NCBI RefSeq assembly: GCF_023277745.1
Contig: NZ_CP086322.1
Span: 2,108,001 to 2,172,000 of the forward strand
Origin: Streptomyces halobius
GTDB taxonomy: Bacteria; Actinomycetota; Actinomycetes; Streptomycetales; Streptomycetaceae
DNA: 64,000 bases
Direction of reading: 5' to 3'
Shown: positions 1 to 8,437 of the stretch, piece after piece
Layout: each line of letters opens with the position of its first letter
How positions within the stretch are numbered: the first letter of the stretch is position 1
Translations under genes and position numbers: made by a program
The notes under the pieces: model-generated
Databases searched by the model: none
Told to the model about the DNA's origin: nothing
The model's input: the letters and a program-made list of their open reading frames with translations, nothing else

Positions 1-5
1 AACTC

Positions 6-1958
6 GTGCCGGCCGTCACCGCGCTGCGTGAGGCCGCCCCCGAGACGCGCGAGCTCGTGCTGCGCCAGCGCGCCCCACTCACGCTGCTGGGTTGCTGCTG
101 GCTCGACACCGTCTCGCAGGCCGCCACCCAGCCGTCCGTCATCGTCAACCAGCTCTTCGGCCAGCACTTCTTCCTGCAGGGCGAGGGCATTCCGCAGCGC
201 GGACAGCTGGCTCGGCGCCGTCGCGCCCTGGCCGAACTGGGCGTGCACTTGCCCGAGATCGAGGCCGCCGACTTCCTCCGACAGGCCGCGGTCCGCCCGC
301 TGACTGCCCTGCACGCTTCCTTCTACCTCGCGCTCTCCCGGCTGCCCGCCTCTTTCCTGCCGGAAGTGCTCGGCGTGCACTATGCCATGGCCGCACTGGG
401 CGTCGACGACCTGCTCTTGGGCACCGAGCCGCACCTGCCGGAGGCCGAGGCCCGCGCTGTCCTGGCCGACTACCTTGCGCTCACCGACCAGTCACCGACT
501 GGGGACGAGGACCGGCGTCGCATGCTCGCCGCCATCGCCCTCGTCCTGCGGCTAGAGCATGAGCACACCACCTTGCTCACTGAACTGGCCACCTGGTACG
601 AGGGGCTCTCCCTCGACGCCAGGGTCGCGCAGATCGTAGCCCGCCACGCGTCATTCGCCGGCCGCCAGCACCGCAGCGTCCGCATGGGCGACCGGCGGCT
701 GTCCGACTGGCTCGACGGCGAGCCTCTCGACCTGGCCGAGTTCGTCGCCGAATTCCGCGCCTCGCGGCAGATGAAGCCCGCCCGCGACGGAACCTGCCGT
801 TTCCTGAAGTCCATCAAGTTCGGCGGTCCGATGTTCGGCATCTTCGACGAACGTGAGGCGGCCACCTTCACAGCATGGGCGGAGACGATCTCAGCCGGCG
901 AACCCGCTGACCTCGACTTCGTCCCCAATACCGCCGGAGACGACCGGGCCGTTGGCTGGGCCGAGGCCCTGCGCGGAGCAGAACCTCAGGACGTCGTCAT
1001 CGCCGATGCCGAAAGCGGGCTGGAGGACCGGCAGTTGTTCCACCGCATCGTCAACGTCGAGCAGTTCGCCCACATCATGGCGGCTGCCCGGGACCGAGCC
1101 GAGGCCGGTCTCGCCGATGCGGAACTCCTCTTCACCCACGGAGCCGACGGACGGATCACCAACGCCGAGTACTTCGACTACACCCCCGAGGCGCTCATGG
1201 AGCGCGTCGAGCGCATCTACTGGGACAAGTTGGTTAACCCCTACCAACCGCTCACCGAGATCCCCGACCGCGACGAGGTTATCTTCGAGCAGACCACCTA
1301 CGCGCTCGCCAGCCTTGTCGACGGCAGCTGGGCCCACCGCATCGGCAACCTCGGCCGCAACCACCGGCAGAGCGACGCCATGCTGTTCGCTATCTACGCC
1401 GACGAAATGGGCCGCGGCGACATCACCAAGAACCACATCACGCTCATCCACCAGGTCCTCGCCAGCATGGACATCCACCTGCCGCACATCCGGCAGCCGG
1501 AATTCCGCAACCAGGGCGACCTCCCCGACCCCACCTACGGGTTCTCCATCCACCAGGTCTGCCTGTCGCTTTTCCCCGACACGCTCTACAACGAGATCCT
1601 CGGCTACAACCTGGGCATCGAGATGTTTGCCCTGGGGGAAATGCGGCTCCACGAGATACAGAAGCTGCGCCGGCACCACCTCGATGTCTCCTACGCGGAG
1701 GCGCATCTGTCGATCGATAACTTCTCCGCCGGCCACGCCCGGCAGGCGGCCGACATCATCGTCTCGTACCTCGACGACGTGCGGCGCAACTCCGGCGACG
1801 AGGCCGTCCAACGGGAATGGCGCCGCATCTGGCGCGGCTACGCCTCCTTTGCTTACTTCGTCGAGCGCCAGCTGGTCAAGCAGGTCCGCGAACAGCAGCA
1901 GGCCCCGGCCGCTCCCTCGCCCGCCGCCCCGGCCGACAGCGTTGACCTGGTCATCTGA
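6..1958 (+). CDS. Haem-oxygenase-like diiron oxidase (iron-containing redox enzyme family), 5' end possibly cut
   Basis: Likely an iron-dependent oxidase that tailors a nitrogen-containing intermediate of the cluster. The C-terminal half (about residues 430-610) shows the ligand pattern of haem-oxygenase-like diiron oxidases: E467 in a YADEMGRG stretch, H477, E539 in GIEMFALG, and an H567-x3-D571-x5-H577 helix. The N-terminal 300 residues look like a second, degenerate helical copy. At 650 aa it is about twice the usual single-domain length. The reading frame is open to the first base of the window, so the GTG at position 6 may be internal and the true start may lie upstream. The acyl-CoA dehydrogenase gene follows after 54 bp in the same direction. 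Known relatives N-oxygenate amines or cleave C-C bonds; oxidation of the hydrazone to a diazo group here is only an inference. Confidence 0.7.
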   Translation: MPAVTALREAAPETRELVLRQRAPLTLLGCCWLDTVSQAATQPSVIVNQLFGQHFFLQGEGIPQRGQLARRRRALAELGVHLPEIEAADFLRQAAVRPLTALHASFYLALSRLPASFLPEVLGVHYAMAALGVDDLLLGTEPHLPEAEARAVLADYLALTDQSPTGDEDRRRMLAAIALVLRLEHEHTTLLTELATWYEGLSLDARVAQIVARHASFAGRQHRSVRMGDRRLSDWLDGEPLDLAEFVAEFRASRQMKPARDGTCRFLKSIKFGGPMFGIFDEREAATFTAWAETISAGEPADLDFVPNTAGDDRAVGWAEALRGAEPQDVVIADAESGLEDRQLFHRIVNVEQFAHIMAAARDRAEAGLADAELLFTHGADGRITNAEYFDYTPEALMERVERIYWDKLVNPYQPLTEIPDRDEVIFEQTTYALASLVDGSWAHRIGNLGRNHRQSDAMLFAIYADEMGRGDITKNHITLIHQVLASMDIHLPHIRQPEFRNQGDLPDPTYGFSIHQVCLSLFPDTLYNEILGYNLGIEMFALGEMRLHEIQKLRRHHLDVSYAEAHLSIDNFSAGHARQAADIIVSYLDDVRRNSGDEAVQREWRRIWRGYASFAYFVERQLVKQVREQQQAPAAPSPAAPADSVDLVI

Positions 1959-2012
1959 CCCCCGTGCACCATCACTGAACCACTCACCCTCGTCCTCGCA
2001 CGGAGAAGCACC

Positions 2013-3221
2013 TTGGAACTCACCACGAGCTTCGACCCGGAAATCCTCGGCCTCCCCTTCTACGACGACCGGCACCGTCGCCTCGCCGACGCCATAGGCA
2101 CTTGGTGCGACGGCCGCACCGCACTGTGGGACGAGGTCCGCGCGGAGGAACCGGACAAGGCCGGGCTACGCCTCGTACGGCAGCTGGGGGAGGATGGCTG
2201 GCTCGCCTTCCTGGACCCCGACTCCGAGCCCGATGCGCGACCGGGCGACTACCGCACCATCTGCCTCATGCGTGAAGCCCTCGCGTACGCCGAGGACCTG
2301 GCCGACTTCGCCTTCTCGATCCAGGCGCTGGCCGCAACTCCGCTGATCCGCTTCGGCAATGACGAACAGAAGCGCCACTACCTGCCGCACATGGCACAGG
2401 GCTCGCTCGTCGGCGCCTTCGCAGTCTCGGAGGAGCAGGCGGGCTCCGACGTAACCGCCGTCGGCCTCGCCGCCGCACGCACCGACGACGGTGGTTACGT
2501 CCTCAACGGGCACAAGGCATGGATCGCCAACGGCACCCTCGCCGATGTGTACGTCGTCATCGCCCGCACCGGCGAAGGCCCTGGCCCCCTGGGCCTGACG
2601 GCCTTCCTCGTGCCCGCCGACACCCCCGGTGTGCGGGTCCGCGACCGGCTGACCCCGGTAGCCCCCCGCTCGTTCGCCCACCTCGCCTTCGAGGAATGCC
2701 GGGTGCCACGCGAGGCTGTGCTGGGCAAGCCCGGTAAGGGCTTCGTCATCGCCATGGACCTGCTCGAACGCTTCCGAATGACCGTGGGCGCGGCGGCGCT
2801 CGGCTTCGCCCGCCGGGCCGCCGACACCGCCCTGGCACGCGCCCGCACCCGGCAGGTCGGCGGGGCCTCGCTCATCGACCAGCAACTGGCGAAGGTGTCC
2901 CTGGCCGACATGGACGTCCAGCTGAATGCGGCCGCCCTACTGGTGGCCCGCGCCGCCTGGGAGGCCGATCGCGGCAGCCCCGGCTTCGCCCGCCACTCCA
3001 ACATCGCCAAGCTCCACGCCACCGAGGAGGCCCAGCGCATCGTCGATACCGCCGTCCAGCTGCTCGGTGCCTCGGGCGTCGTCAAGGACAGCGTCACCGA
3101 GCGCCTGTACCGGCAGATCCGCTCCCTGCGCATTTACGAGGGCACCTCTGAAGTCATGCGGCTGACCATCGCGGGAACCCTCGACATGCGGCGTGCGGAC
3201 CGTGCCGCCCGGGCCCTTTGA
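2013..3221 (+). CDS. Acyl-CoA dehydrogenase-like flavoprotein
   Basis: A 402-residue FAD enzyme of the acyl-CoA dehydrogenase family with the normal length and domain order: N-terminal helical domain, middle beta domain (about 120-230) and C-terminal helical bundle. The family catalytic base sits in RIYEGTSEV near the C terminus, at about E376. The start is TTG at 2013, with GGAGAAG just upstream. In a pathway where the acyl group is carried on a protein, such enzymes often oxidise an acyl-carrier thioester rather than a CoA ester. The obvious candidate reaction is two-electron oxidation of carrier-bound hydrazinoacetyl to hydrazonoacetyl, but this is inference from context. It sits between the diiron oxidase and P450 genes with short gaps, so it is probably co-transcribed with them. 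Confidence 0.8.
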   Translation: MELTTSFDPEILGLPFYDDRHRRLADAIGTWCDGRTALWDEVRAEEPDKAGLRLVRQLGEDGWLAFLDPDSEPDARPGDYRTICLMREALAYAEDLADFAFSIQALAATPLIRFGNDEQKRHYLPHMAQGSLVGAFAVSEEQAGSDVTAVGLAAARTDDGGYVLNGHKAWIANGTLADVYVVIARTGEGPGPLGLTAFLVPADTPGVRVRDRLTPVAPRSFAHLAFEECRVPREAVLGKPGKGFVIAMDLLERFRMTVGAAALGFARRAADTALARARTRQVGGASLIDQQLAKVSLADMDVQLNAAALLVARAAWEADRGSPGFARHSNIAKLHATEEAQRIVDTAVQLLGASGVVKDSVTERLYRQIRSLRIYEGTSEVMRLTIAGTLDMRRADRAARAL

Positions 3222-3260
3222 CCCCCCAGTTCCGCCGTTCCACCAACAAGGAGTTCCCGG

Positions 3261-4394
3261 GTGACCACCCCGATCGAAGCGGTCCGGCTGCCAGACCCGT
3301 ACGGCTACTACGCGACTCTGGTGACTGAGCGTCCCCTGGCGTTCGACGAGGCCGTGGGCGCCTGGGTGGCGTGCGACGCGGCGGCGGTACGAGCCGCGCT
3401 GGCCTCCGGTGCCCTGAGGGTGCGCCCAGCCGTTGAGCCGGTGCCCGCCGGAATAGCCGGGACCCCCGCCGGTGACGTCTTCGGCGACCTGGTGCGGATG
3501 ACCGACGGCGAACTCCAGCGCCGCCTGAAGGCCGTGGTCGTCGACGCGCTGGGGTACGTCGATCCAGCGCGCGTCGCCGGCCTGGCGGCAAAGCGGACCC
3601 GCGACGTCCTCGCGGCAGGCAGTCGACCGCCCTTCGAGGAGCTGATGTCCGGCGTGCCCGTCAGGGTGGTGGCGGCCCTGTGCGGCCTGGACCAGGGGGC
3701 GGACGCCGAAGCCACCCGGTTCATCGGCGACTTCGTGCAGTGCATCCCGGCCTCCGCCACTCCCGAGCAGCAGAAGACCGCGGCGCTCGCGGCCGGCCGG
3801 TTACAGGAGCTACTGGGGCCCGGCATCGAGCAGGGGGAGGGCGGCACGGGTCTGCTCGCCGACCTCGTACGGGCCGCGCACCGTGCCTCCTGGTCCCGTA
3901 CCGCGCCGCTGCTGGCCAACGCGGTCGGCTTCCTGTCCCAGACCTACGACGCAACGGCCGGCTTGATCGGCAACACCCTGGTGGCGCTGGCCCGCGGTGC
4001 GCAGGTGCCCGCCGACCCCGCCGATGCCGAGACGTTCGTCCGCGAGGTCGTACGCCACGACGCGCCGATCCAGAACACCCGCCGCTTCGCCGCCGAGCCG
4101 TTCCGCCACGGCGAGGCCGAGATCGCGCCGGGCGAACACGTGCTGGTGGTCCTCGCAGCCGCCAACCGCGACCCGGCCGCCAACCCCGATCCGCACGCCT
4201 TCCGGCCCGGCCGCATGGACCCCGCAGTCTTCACCTTCAGCGCCGCGGCCCACCGCTGTCCGGGGGAGACCCTGGCCGTCACCATGGCTGTTGCGGTCGT
4301 CCGCGAGCTGCTCGCGGCAGGGTTCGACCCGGCGGAGCTCCCGACCGAGGTGACCTACCGGCCGCTGGCCAACGCCCGCATCCCGGTGCTCTAG
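3261..4394 (+). CDS. Cytochrome P450
   Basis: A 377-residue P450, slightly short for the bacterial family (about 400). The haem-binding loop reads FSAAAHRCPG with the cysteine ligand at about C333, so the usual FGxGxHxCxG glycines are partly replaced by alanine. The ExxR motif is E262-V-V-R265. The I-helix oxygen-binding region is SQTYDATAG, lacking the glycine of the common AGxDT motif; the D-A-T triplet remains. The start is GTG at 3261 with AAGGAG upstream. No ferredoxin or reductase gene is visible in the window, so it must use general partners. It is part of the 6-6709 run of closely spaced genes; its substrate cannot be told from sequence. It could oxidise the nitrogen moiety or a late intermediate. 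Confidence 0.85.
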   Translation: MTTPIEAVRLPDPYGYYATLVTERPLAFDEAVGAWVACDAAAVRAALASGALRVRPAVEPVPAGIAGTPAGDVFGDLVRMTDGELQRRLKAVVVDALGYVDPARVAGLAAKRTRDVLAAGSRPPFEELMSGVPVRVVAALCGLDQGADAEATRFIGDFVQCIPASATPEQQKTAALAAGRLQELLGPGIEQGEGGTGLLADLVRAAHRASWSRTAPLLANAVGFLSQTYDATAGLIGNTLVALARGAQVPADPADAETFVREVVRHDAPIQNTRRFAAEPFRHGEAEIAPGEHVLVVLAAANRDPAANPDPHAFRPGRMDPAVFTFSAAAHRCPGETLAVTMAVAVVRELLAAGFDPAELPTEVTYRPLANARIPVL

Positions 4395-4449
4395 CCACCG
4401 CACGACTCCCCCACGCACAGCAATCCCTCGAAGAGAAAGTGCGAAGCTG

Positions 4450-5514
4450 ATGTCGGACATGCCACGCCTGTGGATGCGACACGAGTCCCGTACCAGTGAG
4501 CGCAGGGCACCGCTCGTCCCCGAGGACGCCGCGCGGCTCGTCGCGCACGGCGTTGAGATCACCGTCGAGGAGTCGCCGCAGCGCGCCTTCCCGCTCACGG
4601 ACTACGTCGCAGCCGGCTGCCGCACTGCGCCGGCCGGCAGCTGGACCGATGCCCCACGGGACCACTACATCCTGGGCTTGAAGGAACTGCCCGACGAACC
4701 CGCTTGCCTGATCCACCGTCATATCTACTTCGGCCACGCTTACAAAGGCCAGGCCGGCGCCCGGGAGCTGCTTGGCCGGTTCACGGCCGGTGGCGGAACA
4801 CTGCTGGACCTGGAATACCTGACGGACAACGACGGCCGGCGCGTGGCCGCGTTCGGCTACTGGGCCGGCTACGTCGGCGCGGCTCTGGCCGTGCTCCACC
4901 ACCGTGGCCTGCTCCGGGCCCCGCTGCGCCCCCTCGACCGGGCCGCACTGGACGCCCAGCTCTCCGACAAAGGATCCCCGGCGGACGAGAGAGCCCTGGT
5001 GATCGGTGCGCTTGGCCGCAGCGGCCGCGGCGCGTGCGACGCCCTGGAGGCGGCCGGCATCACCCCCACCCGCTGGGACGTGGCGGAGACCCGCGCGCTG
5101 GACCGGACGGCGCTGCTTGGCCACGACATCCTCGTGAGCACCGTGCTCACCACACGGGCCGTAGCACCCTTCCTCACCGCCGCGGACCTCGACGACCCCA
5201 AGCGCCGCTTGTCCCTCATCGCGGACGTCACCTGCGACGTCACCTCCGAGTGCAACGTCCTGCCGGTCTACGACGAGATCACCGACTGGGAGCACCCGGT
5301 CCGGCGGCTACGCGAGGGTGACCGGCCCGCCGACATCATCGCCATCGACAATCTGCCCTCGCTGCTGCCCATCGAGTCCAGCCGCGCCTTCTCGGCCGAG
5401 CTGCACCCCCAACAGTTGCGCCTGAGCGACACCGACCCAGTCTGGGCGCGCGCGCTGCTCGCCTTCGAGACCGCGGTCGCCACCAACCACGAAGGAAGCA
5501 CCTATGCCCATTAG
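4450..5514 (+). CDS. Saccharopine dehydrogenase, lysine-forming (LYS1-type) homologue
   Basis: A 354-residue homologue of NAD-dependent saccharopine dehydrogenase (L-lysine forming), which splits saccharopine to lysine and 2-oxoglutarate. The N-terminal alanine-dehydrogenase/PNT-like domain carries the family landmarks GLKELP (catalytic lysine) and RHIYFGHAYKGQ (catalytic histidine). A Rossmann segment lies around residues 175-250. Length is close to the fungal enzyme (about 370). Lysine in actinobacteria is made by the diaminopimelate route, so this enzyme is not needed for primary synthesis. It overlaps by 11 bp the gene for the complementary saccharopine reductase. In this cluster the pair could regenerate lysine from the aminoadipate-semialdehyde released by hydrazine cleavage (inference). 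An unrelated dehydrogenase role is the alternative. Confidence 0.75.
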   Translation: MSDMPRLWMRHESRTSERRAPLVPEDAARLVAHGVEITVEESPQRAFPLTDYVAAGCRTAPAGSWTDAPRDHYILGLKELPDEPACLIHRHIYFGHAYKGQAGARELLGRFTAGGGTLLDLEYLTDNDGRRVAAFGYWAGYVGAALAVLHHRGLLRAPLRPLDRAALDAQLSDKGSPADERALVIGALGRSGRGACDALEAAGITPTRWDVAETRALDRTALLGHDILVSTVLTTRAVAPFLTAADLDDPKRRLSLIADVTCDVTSECNVLPVYDEITDWEHPVRRLREGDRPADIIAIDNLPSLLPIESSRAFSAELHPQQLRLSDTDPVWARALLAFETAVATNHEGSTYAH

Positions 5515-6709
5515 CCGGAACACAAGCGAAGGGGTCGCACCGGTCCCCGCAAGCGGCACCGTCCACTGGATCGGCACCGGCCTGTCCACTGGCCCGTCTG
5601 GCCTCGGCCTGCTGTGCGACCGGGCCGAGCGCGTGGTGCTGTGGGACCGCACCGCCGAGCGCGCCGCCGAACGCCTGGCCGCCCTCGGCCTGGCCGGCCG
5701 TGCCGAGGTCCGCACGCTCGCGGATGACGCCCTTCAGGACACGGTCCGCGCCGGCGATGTGGTCGTCTCTATGCTGCCCGCCGCCGAACACCCCCGCCTG
5801 CTGTGCCTGGCCGTCGACCGCCGGGCCCACTTCGCCTGCACCAGCTATGTCTCCGACGCCATCGCCGAGCAGGCCGCGGTCGCAGCCGAGGCGGGCGTCG
5901 TGGTACTTACCGAGGCCGGACTCGACCCGGGCATCGACCACCTGATGGCACACCGGCTCATAGAACGCGCCCGCGTGGCGGTCGGCGACACGGCCGAGTC
6001 GGTCGACTTCACCTCCTACTGCGGCGGCATACCCGCCGTTCCCAACGACTTCCGCTACCGCTTCAGCTGGGCGCCCTACGGCGTTCTGGCAGCCCTCGGC
6101 TCCCCAGCCCGCCACATCGACGAGGGCCGGGAGCGCACCGTCGTCCGCCCCTGGGAGGCCACCCGCATCCACCGCCTCGGCGGCGAGGATTTCGAGGTCT
6201 ACCCCAACCGCGACAGCATGCCGTTCGTGGCCCACTACGGCATCCCGGACGGCTGGCAGCTGCGAACCTTCGTCCGCGGCACCCTGCGCAACGCGGGCTG
6301 GCGGCAGGCATGGAGCGATGTCTTCTCCACCGTGACCACTGGCGAGCAGGAGCGGATCCGTTCCCTGGCCAAGGACCTAGCCGCCCGCTATCCCACTACC
6401 GACGCCGACCGCGACCGCGTGGTGCTCTCCGTCGGGCTCGACGTCCGCGCCGCCGGTGGCGAGCGCTGGCAGGGTGCCTACCTGCTGGACCTCACCGGCG
6501 ACGAGACCGAGAGCGCCATGGCCCGCCTCGTGTCCCTGCCGCTCGCCCTCGGTATCACGCGGATGCTGGCCGGCGCGTTGCCTGCTGGCCTGAACCGCGC
6601 CGCGGAGTCCGCCGACGAGGCCGCCCGCTGGATGGAGTTCCTGGACAAGGCCGGGCTGCGCAGCACCTTCGCCGACAGCGTCCCCGCCCCCCACAGAGAG
6701 AAGGCATAA
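5504..6709 (+). CDS. Saccharopine reductase, glutamate-forming (LYS9-type) homologue
   Basis: A 401-residue saccharopine dehydrogenase of the NADP, L-glutamate-forming type, which condenses 2-aminoadipate 6-semialdehyde with glutamate. Visible family marks are an N-terminal Rossmann fold beginning at the VHWIGTGLS strand, the EAGLDPGIDHL motif, the FTSYCGGIPAV segment, the RFSWAPYGVL stretch, and a C-terminal substrate domain with YPNRDSMPF and RGTLRNAGW. Start ATG 5504 overlaps the end of the LYS1-type gene, with GAAGGAAG upstream, so the two are translationally coupled. Together they contain both half-reactions needed to convert aminoadipate semialdehyde to saccharopine and then to lysine. 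A 408-bp gap follows before the hydrazine operon. Confidence 0.75.
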   Translation: MPISRNTSEGVAPVPASGTVHWIGTGLSTGPSGLGLLCDRAERVVLWDRTAERAAERLAALGLAGRAEVRTLADDALQDTVRAGDVVVSMLPAAEHPRLLCLAVDRRAHFACTSYVSDAIAEQAAVAAEAGVVVLTEAGLDPGIDHLMAHRLIERARVAVGDTAESVDFTSYCGGIPAVPNDFRYRFSWAPYGVLAALGSPARHIDEGRERTVVRPWEATRIHRLGGEDFEVYPNRDSMPFVAHYGIPDGWQLRTFVRGTLRNAGWRQAWSDVFSTVTTGEQERIRSLAKDLAARYPTTDADRDRVVLSVGLDVRAAGGERWQGAYLLDLTGDETESAMARLVSLPLALGITRMLAGALPAGLNRAAESADEAARWMEFLDKAGLRSTFADSVPAPHREKA

Positions 6710-7117
6710 CCACGATCCCACGCCTCGGAGCCTCCGTTCTCACCCCCTGTTGACGTTCGGCCCCGGGAGCGCGGTCGACCCGCTGGCCGGCAGCCGGCTC
6801 TTCCTGCACCTGGGCGGCGGCCCGGTCCGGCCGTCGTGGCTGTCGGGTCCTTCCTCGCCGCAGTCTGCGGCCTGGCCGCTGTACGCAGGCCCAGGCCACC
6901 GCAGCCGCCCGGCGGACCTCCGTCCAGGCCAGGGCGCCGACCGCCGGATCACCGGCCTGCCCCTTACGACACCCCGCACCGCCGGCCACCTCATCCCACA
7001 CGTCCACGCAAACAGGCATGCCTTTTCGCCGATCGATCCATCACTGTTCCGCACCCTCTATCCGGTACGTCCCGAGCCGGCGCGCCGCCGGCACCCGTCC
7101 GAAGGAGAGATCCGACC
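6710..7117. other. Non-coding gap, likely promoter region of the hydrazine operon
   Basis: No convincing gene in 408 bp. Open frames exist on both strands but lack recognisable protein features, and the one in frame with the next gene only reflects high GC. A TTGACG hexamer lies at about 6753. A strong ribosome-binding site, GAAGGAGAG, ends about 9 bp before ATG 7118. A promoter for the 7118-18578 operon is expected here; no operator repeat was seen. Confidence 0.4.
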
Positions 7118-8437
7118 ATGGGGCACGAGAAAGCCACGCCTGACTCCGCGCACTACCGCTGCGTGGGAGTCGGCGTGGGACCTGCCAACCTGAGCCTGGC
7201 GTCACTGCTGCACAGCCGACCGGAAGTGCGCAACCTCTTCATCGACCGCAAGGAGTCCTTCGGCTGGCACGACAGCCAGCAGATCCCCGGCACGACCCTC
7301 CAAGTCTCCATGTTCAAGGACTTGGTCTCGCTCTCCGACCCCAAGTCCCCGTTCTCCTTCCTGGCCTATCTGCACGACCAGGGGCGGGTGTACCACTTCC
7401 TTAACGCCCAGTTCGACGACGTGCCGCGCCTGGAGTTCCGCAACTACTTGGCCTGGGCAAGTCGACGTAACGAGAACATAGTTTTCGGCGAGGTGGTCGA
7501 AGAGGTCGGCTTCGACGGCGTCTTCACCGTCCGCACCGACCGTCGCACCGTCACCGCCGACAATATTGTTGTCGGCGTGGGCAACCAGCCCTGGGTGCCG
7601 GTGCAGGGCCGCAGGCACCTCGGCGCCACCCAGTTCCACGTCAACGACTTCATGACCTCGGCCCGGAACCTGGGCGGCAAGCGGGTCGTGGTGGTCGGCG
7701 GCGGCCAGTCCGGCGCCGAGGCATTCTCGGACCTGATCTCCCGCTCCGGCGCCGAACTGCCGCGGCGCGTGTCATGGATATCGCGGCGCCGCAACTACTT
7801 CCCCATCGACGACTCGCCGTTCACCAACGACTACTTCATGCCGGACCACTCCGACTACTTCTACAGCCTGGGAGCCGAGGCCCGCGCCGCGTTCAACGCT
7901 CAGCACATCCTCACCAGTGACGGCATCTCCGAGTCCACGCTGCGCGACGTCTACCAGCGCATCTACGTCCACCGCTTCGTGGAGGGCAACCCCGACCTGG
8001 TCGGGCTGCACCCCAACCGCGAGGTCGTCGGCGTCGAGGCCGGCGCGGCAGGCGACTGGGGCATCACCGTCCGGCACAACGACAAGCCCGACGCCCTGGA
8101 GCACTTCGAGGCGGACGTCGTCGTGTGGGCCACCGGCTTCAGGCCCGCTGCCATGGACTTCCTTGCCCCGATCGCCCACCGCCTGGAGCGCCACGGCGAC
8201 GAACTGCGCATCGACGAGGACTACGCGGTGTGCTGGGACGGCCCGGCCGATCGCAGCATCTTCGTGCAGAACGCCGCTCGCGGACAGCGCGGTCTCGCCG
8301 ACCCCAACCTCAGCCTCAACGCCTGGCGCAGCCAGCGCATCGCCGACCGGTTGTGCGGCGTGCGCAGTGACGAGCAACTGGCGTCCTTCATCGAATGGTC
8401 GACCAAGACCGGCACCAACGTCCCGTGGGGGGCATGA
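7118..8437 (+). CDS. L-lysine N6-hydroxylase (IucD/SidA-type flavin monooxygenase)
   Basis: A 439-residue flavin-dependent N-hydroxylating monooxygenase of the lysine/ornithine family, expected to make N6-hydroxylysine from lysine with FAD and NADPH. The FAD motif GVGVGPANL is at about residues 18-26, the NADPH motif VVGGGQSGAE at about 192-201, and the late ATGFRP motif near residue 345. A longer upstream frame exists, but ATG 7118 has a perfect GAAGGAG site and gives the family N terminus, so it is chosen. It is the first gene of a tightly coupled operon: its TGA overlaps the ATG of the FAD oxidase gene. In hydrazine pathways this family supplies the hydroxylamine partner for N-N bond formation, which fits the next two genes. 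A siderophore role is unlikely because no siderophore synthetase is nearby. Confidence 0.88.
   Translation: MGHEKATPDSAHYRCVGVGVGPANLSLASLLHSRPEVRNLFIDRKESFGWHDSQQIPGTTLQVSMFKDLVSLSDPKSPFSFLAYLHDQGRVYHFLNAQFDDVPRLEFRNYLAWASRRNENIVFGEVVEEVGFDGVFTVRTDRRTVTADNIVVGVGNQPWVPVQGRRHLGATQFHVNDFMTSARNLGGKRVVVVGGGQSGAEAFSDLISRSGAELPRRVSWISRRRNYFPIDDSPFTNDYFMPDHSDYFYSLGAEARAAFNAQHILTSDGISESTLRDVYQRIYVHRFVEGNPDLVGLHPNREVVGVEAGAAGDWGITVRHNDKPDALEHFEADVVVWATGFRPAAMDFLAPIAHRLERHGDELRIDEDYAVCWDGPADRSIFVQNAARGQRGLADPNLSLNAWRSQRIADRLCGVRSDEQLASFIEWSTKTGTNVPWGA

Noticed and set aside
891..2075. Long antisense open frame (394 codons) opposite the diiron oxidase gene
   Set aside because: Valine/glycine-rich composition and exact overlap with a well-supported gene; typical high-GC shadow.
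6836..7117. N-terminal extension of the lysine hydroxylase
   Set aside because: The extension is low-complexity and ATG 7118 has a strong ribosome-binding site and the family N terminus.
7118..8437. Siderophore biosynthesis as the role of the N-hydroxylase
   Set aside because: No IucA/IucC-type synthetase, transporter or hydroxamate NRPS nearby; the coupled genes point to hydrazine formation.
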